Positions 56,405 through 64,000 of a DNA stretch of 64,000 nucleotides are shown here, piece by piece. The stretch covers positions 106,309,672 through 106,373,671 of the forward strand of contig OX352772.1 of the NCBI GenBank assembly GCA_947095535.1. The letters are read 5' to 3'. Source of the stretch: Poecilobothrus nobilitatus (taxonomy: Eukaryota; Arthropoda; Insecta; Diptera; Dolichopodidae). The notes under the pieces were generated by a model, which was given only the letters and a program-made list of their open reading frames with translations, was not told where the DNA came from and made no database searches. Made by a program: the position numbers and the translations under genes. Positions within the stretch are counted from its first letter, which is position 1; every line of letters starts with the position of its first letter.

Positions 56405-56811
56405 TTATATTCCAATTTGTAATTATTTTTTCATTATATATATATACATTATTAGTTTTAAGTAGTTAATTTCTTGTATTTTTTCTTATATAGTATTTAA
56501 TGTATTTTCAAAATATTGAACAGTACAACACAAATTTATTCAATAATAACAATTTAGGTTTTAATTTAAATCTTTTTTCAATGAATGTCAGAAATATAAC
56601 TTCAATTAGGAAGTTTGAAGAATTTAAATATCTAATTCATTCTTTTAAGGAAATATCCAAAATACTAAAGGTTCAGGAAACCTGGTTTGATAAACGTTTA
56701 TTAAAGTTATATAACATCCCAAATTTCAATTCAGTTGAATCTTATCGTTTTGATTCATACGGTGGTTGTAGCATATATATTCATAATTCTCTAAAATATG
56801 AAGTTTTTAAG
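56405..56811 (+). pseudogene. LINE-Z copy 3 ORF2 start (endonuclease)
   Basis: After 95 bp of leader, ORF2 starts at 56500 with the same N-terminus as copies 1 and 2: LNLFSMNVRNI, LKVQETWFDKRLL, then FDSYGGCSIYIHNSL, which is the GGG-type strand of the AP endonuclease and is missing in copies 1 and 2. At about 56805-56813 it is fused to Err-2 reverse transcriptase sequence, with AGTTTTTTA-like homology at the join. Confidence 0.75.
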
Positions 56812-57242
56812 GATTGACCAGATATTATCGTAAGTTTGTTAAAGATTACGCTAAAGTACCTCAACCAATTACGAAATATCCAAAAAAGAATACTAAAATT
56901 AATAACAAAGATCCGAACTATATAACTGTTTTTGAAAAACTGAAGAACCTTATAATTAATGAATTTTTAGCCGTAGTGTGATCTGTGAATTATTTTAGAC
57001 CTTATCTTTATGGTAAGAAATTTAAAATTTATACAGATCATAAACCTATAAAGTTCTTACATGAGAAAATATAAAGGAAAGGACTTATCTCCTAGACACC
57101 AAATATGGATACTTAAACTAGGTGAATATCATTTTGATATCGAATACATTAAGGGAAGGGAAAATAAAGTTTCAAATTTTCTTAGCAGACTATAACCCAA
57201 TGAAAATATTAAACCGGAAGACAAAAAAATAGGGAAACAGTT
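56812..57242 (+). pseudogene. Copy D reverse transcriptase end and RNase H
   Basis: Thumb sequence, then a deletion of about 165 bp relative to copy B near 56955 (removing the first RNase H catalytic Asp region), then the shared TGA (56979-56981) and FKIYTDHKPIKFL. A frame break after EKI is also shared with copy B. Confidence 0.7.
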
Positions 57243-58430
57243 TTGGCAACTGAAAGTAAATCTAATTCTAACATAATACTTAACATTGAAAATGAAAATG
57301 AGAGTATTACAATGGCAACAATTCATTCCGCTGAAGAAGAACTTCTATATCAAATACCAATTAGAGAGGAAATTGTTAATAAATATAAAGCACAATTAAT
57401 AATAACAAATAATAAAATTGTAGAAAAAGAAATTATTTCTGAAAAAACCATCACATATATAGAAGAATATGACTTTAATAGACTAACAGAAATATTTAGG
57501 GAAATACCACAAAAAGGCAAAGTAGGTATATTTTCAGAAATTTCTGACCATAAGTATAACATAGTTCAAGAAAAATGAATAGAAATGTTCTCAAATAACA
57601 ATCAATTGAAATTTATAAAATGTTGTTATCGAGCTAAAGCAGTTAGAACTCAAGTAGAAGCTGTGAAGCAAATTTCTTTATTTCATACCAAAGAAAGCTG
57701 TTATTCAGGTATTCAGAAAACTTACAATCAAATAAAAAGTAAAATTTATTTTCCAAAGTTATTAAAATTAGTTTAAATTGTTATTAATCAGTTTGCCAAG
57801 AAGTTAAATATGATAGAAATCCAATTAAATCTAAGATACATACACATTATACAATTATGAAGACTAATTTCTTAACAGTCATAGATAAATTCTCCAAATT
57901 CGGAGCAGCTTACTTTTTAACAGACAAAAACCACTTAACGTTAATAGAACAATTAGAAGATCACTTTACCAAATTAGGAAAACCAAGAAAAATAGTAGCT
58001 GATAATGAACTCAAAACTATACAAATAAAACAATTTCTGCACGATGAAGAAATTACTCTACATATTACAAAACCTAATAATCATACAGGAAATAGTGATA
58101 TAGAGAAATTCCACAACTCATTAGCGGAAAAGTTTAGAATTTTAAAATTTTTAAATCAAAATTTATCTGCAAAACAATTAATGCAAAAATCAGTTACATA
58201 TTATAATGAGAGATTTCACTCAACAATCAAAAACATTCCAACCGAAGTTCAAAACAGAAAAGTAAATTTAAACAAAATTAAAGAAAATTAATTAGCGAAA
58301 ACAAACAGAATTGGAAAACTTAATAAAGCAAGAGAGGTCTATGACGAACAAAGAACAACCGGTTTCTTTAAAAATTATAAAGCTGTCAGACATAAAGAAC
58401 AACCTAAATACAAAAGGTTGTGATTAAATA
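57243..58430 (+). pseudogene. Copy D integrase
   Basis: Frames 57243-57578, 57585-57776 and 57857-58291 cover the linker, zinc-binding region (ESCYSG, as copy C) and core (FLTVIDKFSKFGAAYF, VADNELK, SDIEKFHNSL). Breaks: a TGA at 57576, a TAA near 57774 and an 8-bp deletion at about 57790. The Arg after the catalytic Glu is Lys here. The first-Asp deletion and the KEN stop are shared with copies B and C. Confidence 0.75.
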
Positions 58431-58622
58431 ACATTCACTCTGCTAATACAAAACGACCCCAAAAATTTTATAAATTAGGTAATGAATAACGACAATAAAA
58501 CAATAATAATTTCCAACAAATATTTTTTTACTCTCTACAATTAAAACTGTGTCCTTCATTCATAAACATTATTCAATTATTATACTGACCTCTCAAAACA
58601 TAATTAGGAAATAATATTTTTT
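58431..58622 (+). other. Pol-env spacer, copy D
   Basis: Non-coding spacer like 45056-45206, ending in the T run at the Hel-X4 start. Confidence 0.65.
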
Positions 58623-60620
58623 ATACCCTAAACTTAAAGTATTCCCAAAACCGAACAAGCATATATTCGAAATTAATAAAGATAGAAACTTCAAATTTGG
58701 TACTAGGTTGTTGTTTCCTGAATCCCTTATTTGTCCATAATTTGAGATGAATTGGAGAAGTTGTTCAGATGCCTCCCACACAACTCCCAAAACCAAACAA
58801 GCATATCTTCGAAATTAATAAAGATAGAATCTTCAAATTTGATATTAGGGTGCCGTTTCCTAAATCCCTGATGTGCCTGAAACTTGAGATGATTTGGGGG
58901 GGTTGGTCGGGTACCTCCCATACAATTCCCAAAACCTAACAGGCATATCTTCGAAATTAATAAAGATAGAAACTGTAAATTTAATACGAGTTTGTTGTTT
59001 CCTGAATCCCTGATTTGCCTAACATTTCAGATGAATTGGAATAGTTGTTATTCAACATTGGAATAGTGGAATAGTTGGTATCGAACGAGCATATTTTCGA
59101 AATCAATAAATATAAAAACTTGAAATTTGATATAGGAGTGTTCTACTCTCTGATGATGTCTCTAAAATTTGAGATGAATTGGGGTGGTGGTCCGCGTGGC
59201 TTCACACACTTACCAAAACCTAACAAGCATATTTTCGAATTTAATAAAGATAGGAATCTGAAATTTTGTACAAAGGTTGTAAAAGCATTTATTTTTTTAG
59301 TTTAGGTATATTAAATACCTAACTAAAATAACTTATGGATTTTTAATTTAATTTTAATTTTTTAGGTGTAGGTATAAATAAGTCGGTTGCATCGACGTAC
59401 TGTTACTTTTTATCACATTTCCAAAATAATTTTGAAAAAATGTGCTTATTAGTTTCACTCTGTCCGTCCGTCCGTCTGTTTACAAAACTTCTACACCGTT
59501 AACGATAGAGAAAAAAAAATTTTAACCAAGGGTAGGTTTTATAAAAAAAATAACTCAAACTTTGAAAAAGCCCTATTTTTAAATGCATATATCTTATGTT
59601 CTGCTTAATAATTCTGAAAACGTCATTCGACAGGTGTTTTTTTAAAAAAATTATACAATTTTTTTAAATTTAGTATTTAAATTTACCGTTATGTGAAAAC
59701 CAAATTTTGCATGATTTTTCTCCTTTCATAACTCCGGCACTCTTTTAGATAGAGGATTGAAATTTTGGGGCAAGAAAGAATCTTTAAAATTAGTATAAGT
59801 TTGCTCAGAAATTTTTTTTAGACCACCTCCTGTTTGTGAGCTATTACGGCTCAAAAATTCAAAATTTGCAATTTTTAAACACCTGTAACTTAGGAACCTG
59901 TACACATTTTACTTCGGCAATATTAAAGCTACAGTAATATATTTTTACGTGTGTTAAAGGTTTATTTCAGTTGTAAAGGGTTCCAAAGTTGCAGCTCTTC
60001 AAAATTGCAAAAAAGTCCTATTTTCAGATGTATATATCTCAGGCTGATAGTTTTGCAATCTAAAACCGCGAGAAGACCGGAGATTTTATTATCTATATAA
60101 AACAGTATCAAAATTATGTAATGTTTTGTAATTTACTATTTAAATTTACCGTTATGTGAAAACCACATTTTGCATGAAATTTCTTTTCCCATAACTCCGG
60201 CACGCCTTTAGATAGAAACCTGAAATTTTAAAACAAAAAAGAACTTTTAGAATTAGTATAAGTTTTCTCAGAAAAGTTTTTGGTAGCGCCTCCTCTTTAA
60301 GAGGTATTACGCCTCAAAAATTTAAAATTTGCTATTTTTAGACACCTGTAACTTAGGCACCTGTAAAAATTTTTCTTCGGCAAGACTTGTAAATTAAAGT
60401 TTCTATAATATATTTTAACGTGTGTTAACGGTTTTTCTTAGTTATATAGGATTCTGGACTTACGGCCCCTCAAAATTTCAAAAAAGTCCTATTTTCACGT
60501 TTTTTCTTATTATATGAAACTTTCAAATTTTTGTGCAAGTCACAATTCTAAACAGTTTATATTGAGGTTTGGAAATGTGCGCTTTTAAAAACCGTTGGTT
60601 TACATTCTACCTTGTTCTTG
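58623..60620 (+). mobile_element. Hel-X4, internally deleted and split by Hel-W
   Basis: Same site as Hel-X1 and Hel-X2. After ATACCCTAAACTT it jumps at about 58642 directly into the 142-bp repeats, so the CCGT region is deleted. Repeats at about 58645, 58786 and 58929, then the 3' body, arm AGGTGTAGGTAT near 59363 (one G lost), hairpin with CGACGT, and after Hel-W the end TTCTTG (60615-60620). Confidence 0.85.
59412..60614 (+). mobile_element. Hel-W, third Helentron-like family
   Basis: A 1.2-kb insertion in the last bases of Hel-X4. 5' end ATCACATTTCC; CACATTTCC (59414-59422) is the inverse of GGAAATGTG (60571-60579), and an inner arm AAATGTG lies at 59438-59444. TCCGTCCGTCCGTCTG follows at 59462-59477. 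The 3' hairpin AAACC-gtt-GGTTT (60589-60601) is followed by the end CTTG (60611-60614). Two internal blocks of about 450 bp (from about 59690 and 60145, each with TTACCGTTATGTGAAAACCA) are homologous to one another and to the middle of Hel-Y. Confidence 0.8.
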
Positions 60621-61037
60621 TTTTATTTTAAGTCTTATTCTTACGAAATTAGCTGACTTTACAATTTTCATTTAGTTATTAAGTAAAATTTTTTATTCTC
60701 TATATCAACATATAAAACGTTGAATAAAATTTAATAACTTTTAATATTGGTATCGTTGACAATTATAACACATTTAGCAGAAGGTTTATTACAAGTTGAG
60801 CCAATAAATGAAGATCTGGAATATACACAGATTAATTTAAAAGAAATAGAAATAGTGAACGAAACTTCAACGGTACTTCATATAATTAATCCTTTAGAGT
60901 TAAAAGACATATTAACGCAAATAGAATCGAATATTGCTCATTTTAATATAAGTAACAAAATTTTATTAGATAGTGAAATAATTAACATTAAGGCGAAAAT
61001 TAAATCTATTATTCCATCAACTATCCATAGAAAAAAA
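60621..61037 (+). pseudogene. Copy D env, N-terminal part
   Basis: Homologous to 46228-46657. The predicted splice acceptor is lost by a small deletion near 60732 and the signal Met is ATA. The frame 60747 onward is open to the cleavage site, where Hel-Y9 lies. Confidence 0.7.
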
Positions 61038-61406
61038 CGAGGAAGAATACAGTTGCCTTTGTCAACTCTTAGGTACCCGTACGAACCGTTAGTATGTTCA
61101 CAGCCTGTCACTCTGCTTACAATATTATTTTTTTAATATTTTAGTATTTTAAAATAATTTTGGTGAATTTTATAATTTCTAGAACTATGGGTTGTAGATA
61201 TATTCAAACTACATGTTTATACATTCTTCAAAAGCAGATTTTAACCTTCCACATAACGATTATCAATCCAAAACTTTTCCAAATATTCTATGGTACCATT
61301 TAATACTAAGCGGTAAATGTATATTAAATTTATTTAGTACAAAATAGTAAATATAATTTTAAATATTATATTATATTATATTTAAATATTCCATTGACAG
61401 AATAAT
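61038..61406 (-). mobile_element. Hel-Y9, 3' end only, at the env cleavage site of copy D
   Basis: Minus copy with end CTCG (61041-61038), hairpin, arm and about 330 bp of the 3' body, identical in position to Hel-Y3 and Hel-Y7. It stops at GACAGAATAAT, where LINE-P copy 2 begins. Confidence 0.85.
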
Positions 61407-62463
61407 ACCGCAGTATCATACTTTCAAAGTTAGTGTACCGGAAACGATAGTTCAGGAAACAAATAATATTAAATTGTGGAATAAAGGGACAAAATTATCC
61501 ATCTTTAAACATTTAGGTAAACAATCAAATAATAGTAAATTAGATTTAATAAAAAATAAAAATAAAACAAAACCTAATATTAATATTAATAACCCTAAAA
61601 GTAAAACAATCACACAAAAAAAACAAGAACAGAAATACACGCAATAACACTAAATCCACAAATAAAAACAATATTATAAGCAAAAACAAAACACAACCTA
61701 TTTTACACAAACAAAACATAAATTTAACTCAATCACCAATTAAATTTCAGACTATTTTGCCTTCTTCTCACATTATTTCTAATACTATACTACTTCCACC
61801 ATAGAGGTGCCGAATAGCATTTCAAATAAAATTACTAATGTAGAGTCCAGTTCAATAAATTCTACTAATTCAGTAATTAGTTCAGTTCCAAAAGTGTCAA
61901 TAACGTCTAAACAATATTCTCCAAATGATATAATGAATATTTCATTACCAAATGCTAGCAAATATCCTAATTTCATACAGGGACAAACCTTTAATGCTGG
62001 CATTCCGTGTACTCAGAGCTTAAACGTTAACTGCAACACGACATTAATTAACGATAAGCCAATTGCATCTGTTTCATCCAAACCTAATGCAAGTTTTGTT
62101 AATCCTATACTACCTCCTATAGTCAGATTAACGAAAAATGCTGTAGCTAATGACGATCATACGTATGTCTTATCACGTTTTAGAGATCAAAAAATATATG
62201 AAAATGTAAGACTCTATTTAGCTTATTTGCATAAGGAAGATGACGACCTTTGTGTAGATGGTAAAACCAAACTCAATATTAAAATTTTTATTGATCAAGA
62301 AGGTTTGCCTTCTAACCCAAAGGAATTAATGAAATTATATGTAAAATATCATGAAGGTTTCGGAGCTTCATCTAAATCGGTTGAAAAAGATTTACAAGCT
62401 TATTGTAGTCACCTTAAAAGTAAGAGAATCGAGTATTTGAGTACAAAAAATAAGAAAAAGTAG
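61407..62463 (+). pseudogene. LINE-P copy 2 ORF1 C-terminal half
   Basis: 61407-61645 encodes the RRM-like end (YHTFKVSVPETIV), followed in another frame by a Lys/Asn/Thr/Ser-rich linker through 61802, which is missing in copy 1, and by the C-terminal domain 61807-62463 (VNPILPPIVRLTKNAV to TKNKKK), almost identical to copy 1. At least two frame changes remain (about 61630 and 61780-61805). It ends in TAGTAATG as in copy 1 (62461-62468). Confidence 0.7.
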
Positions 62464-62465
62464 TA

Positions 62466-62993
62466 ATGATTTTTTTCGTTCCCTTAGCGGCAGAAAATAA
62501 CATTAACACTAATCTTATTTTAATAAATACAACATCTAGTTTCAAGGAGTTAAAATCAACAGATAATAAAAGCAATTTTAGTGAAAATCTCAAAATCTTC
62601 TACCACAACTGTAGTGGTATGAGAGGTAAGCTAAAGAAATTATATGTTGATGCCAAGTCTTGTGACTTCAGTGTGCTTGCTATTACCGAAACATGGCTAA
62701 ACGATTCCTTCATAAATGAAGAAATACTTGACAATAATTGGTCGATTTATAGAAAGGATAGGGACTTTTTCTCTATGAACTGTTCCCGTGGAGGCGGTGT
62801 CTTACTTGTAGTAAATAATAACCTTTCTAGTGTTCCACTAATCACTAGGACGTCCAACACTTTCGATCACTAATTTATTAGAGTAAACTTAGGTAATAAT
62901 TTTATTTACCTAGGAATTGTTTACTTTCCACCTAATTCTGACAATTCCTCATATTCTGAATTTTTCGATATTTATCACTATACTATATCTAAA
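62466..62993 (+). pseudogene. LINE-P copy 2 ORF2, endonuclease first part
   Basis: The frame from ATG 62466 is open for 135 residues and ends at a TAA (about 62871-62873) that replaces the Gln codon of copy 1, by a single C-to-T change. It includes IFYHNCSGMRGKL, ITETWL and SRGGGVLLVV. Translation continues in the same frame past the stop. Confidence 0.8.
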
Positions 62994-64000
62994 ATGAATG
63001 AGGATGATTCAATTTTTATTTTTGGCGATTTCAATCGTCCTTCATTATCTTTTATAGAAGATGATTCAGATAATTTGTTATTACCAATTAACTTTCATGA
63101 TGAAATAGATTTTGACATTATTACGGAGTTCTATGGTAATGATTTACAACAAATTATTAATTACCCAAATAATAACAATAAGTGGTTAGATTTTGCATTT
63201 TCAAATGCATATGACAGAGTGGTGGTTAAACTCGCTGGTGATGCAGTCAACCTGTTCACTAACACTCCTCATCATAACGCAGTCATCTTCGAATTTTCTA
63301 CTTCTTTGCCACTCTTCGCGAAATCTTACAATAATAATATTGTATATGACTTTTTCAACGCTGATTATCAAAGCATTAATAATGCTTTATCAATTTTAAA
63401 TTGGGACGATCTGTTAACACAACAGGATATTAACTCTTCAATTTCTATCTTTTACTCTAAAATTTTCGACATAATTAACTCCTTTGTGCCAAAAATTCGT
63501 AAAAAAGATAAAACAACAGAACCTTGGCTTAATAGAGAAATTAGGACATTGCGTAATCAACGCAACAAACTTTACAAAAAAATTAAAGTTACAAAGGACT
63601 CTGATGTTAATTTACTGAACATGTACAAGGATCTTGCTTTTGAATTTAAACAGAAATCAAATCTAGCATACGATAATTATGTCAATGAAATTGGAAATAA
63701 ATTAATTATAGATCCAAAAAAGTTTTTTGACTTCATTAATACAAAGCGGAAAACCTATGGATACCCAAGTTCAATGTCTAAAGATAATGTTTTTTCTTCT
63801 TGTCCTAATGTAATCTGCAATTTCTTTGCAAAAACCCTACTTGATCCCACCTTCTTTTTTATATAACTGTGCCAATTATTTGACGCAACCGCTTCATTTT
63901 ATTTTTAATCAATCGCTTTCGACAGGCATTTTTCCGAATGCGTGGAAATCTTCTTTTTTAACCCCCATTCATAAAAAGGGTGACAAAGCTTCCGTCGAAA
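62994..64000 (+). pseudogene. LINE-P copy 2 ORF2, rest of endonuclease and start of reverse transcriptase
   Basis: Same frame as the preceding segment, open from 62994 to 63866: IFIFGDFNRPSLSF, WLDFAFSN, PHHNAVIFEF, linker. At about 63834 a deletion of roughly 160 bp relative to copy 1 joins CNFFA directly to the motif before PPSFLYNC and shifts the frame. 63867-64000 is the start of the reverse transcriptase (IHKKGDKASVE in another frame), cut by the window end. Confidence 0.8.

Larger units (their letters stand above)
56805..61037 (+). mobile_element. Err-2 copy D fragment
   Basis: Begins in the reverse transcriptase thumb (GLTRYYRKFVKDYAKV out of context at 56812) and runs through RNase H, integrase and the pol-env spacer to env, ending at Hel-Y9. 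It carries Hel-X4 in the spacer and Hel-Y9 in env, that is, both insertions seen in copy C. No LTR is retained. Confidence 0.8.
61407..64000 (+). mobile_element. LINE-P copy 2, 5' truncated, continues past window
   Basis: Starts within ORF1 at the point matching 15121 of copy 1 (CCGCAGTATCATAC) and runs to the window end in ORF2. It is highly similar to copy 1 but its lesions differ: the 150-bp ORF1 deletion of copy 1 is absent (61635-61800 present) and a different deletion lies at 63834 in ORF2. Truncation at the 5' end is usual for LINE insertion. Confidence 0.85.

Overview
The window is about 64 kb of very AT-rich, gene-poor DNA made almost wholly of nested, broken transposable elements. 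I see no host protein-coding gene, rRNA or CRISPR. The element types (insect gypsy-group/errantivirus-like LTR elements primed by tRNA-Ser, CR1/Jockey-type LINEs, and rolling-circle elements resembling Drosophila INE-1/DINE-1) suggest heterochromatin or a TE-dense arm of a fly (Diptera, probably Brachycera). The species is not identifiable from sequence alone. Labels used below: Err-1 (minus-strand LTR element, two copies), Err-2 (plus-strand LTR element with env, copies A, B, C, D), LINE-B (minus), LINE-P (PHD-finger CR1 type, two copies), LINE-Z (three copies), and Hel-X, Hel-Y, Hel-W (non-autonomous Helentron/DINE-1-like families).

Layout. 1-8719: Err-1 copy 1 (gag-protease, leader, tRNA-Ser primer site, LTR), split by LINE-B (1183-5715) and Hel-Y1 (6236-7796). 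8720-9404: truncated Hel-Y2. 9405-11160: Err-1 copy 2. 11161-20962: Err-2 copy A (integrase tail, env, 3' LTR), split by Hel-Y3 in the env furin site and by LINE-P copy 1 (13801-19367), which is nearly full length. 21165-28886: a 3.57-kb near-identical tandem duplication carrying Hel-X ends, LINE-Z, a GC-richer RNase H fragment and Hel-Y. 28887-29792: sequence I cannot assign. 29793-51762: Err-2 copies B and C in the arrangement LTR-internal-LTR-internal-LTR, carrying Hel-X1, X2, Y6, Y7, Y8 and a tRNA-derived SINE complex. 51763-56811: flank and LINE-Z copy 3, split by Hel-X3 with about 20 tandem repeats of about 147 bp. 56812-61037: Err-2 copy D, carrying Hel-X4, itself split by Hel-W. 61038-64000: Hel-Y9 and the 5'-truncated LINE-P copy 2, which runs off the window.

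The most informative signal is the set of three rolling-circle-like families. All have a short inverted repeat at the 5' end, the same arm repeated inverted just inside it and again near the 3' end, a 3' hairpin and a CTTG/CTCG end. Because the host elements are present in several copies, empty sites can be read directly: five of six insertions leave exactly two extra T residues at a T run. The Err-2 copies share stop codons and frameshifts but carry Hel-X and Hel-Y insertions in conflicting combinations, which indicates recombination among dead copies. Both major LINEs place ORF2 at a TAATG stop-start overlap and share a domain at the end of ORF1 despite different N-terminal zinc modules.
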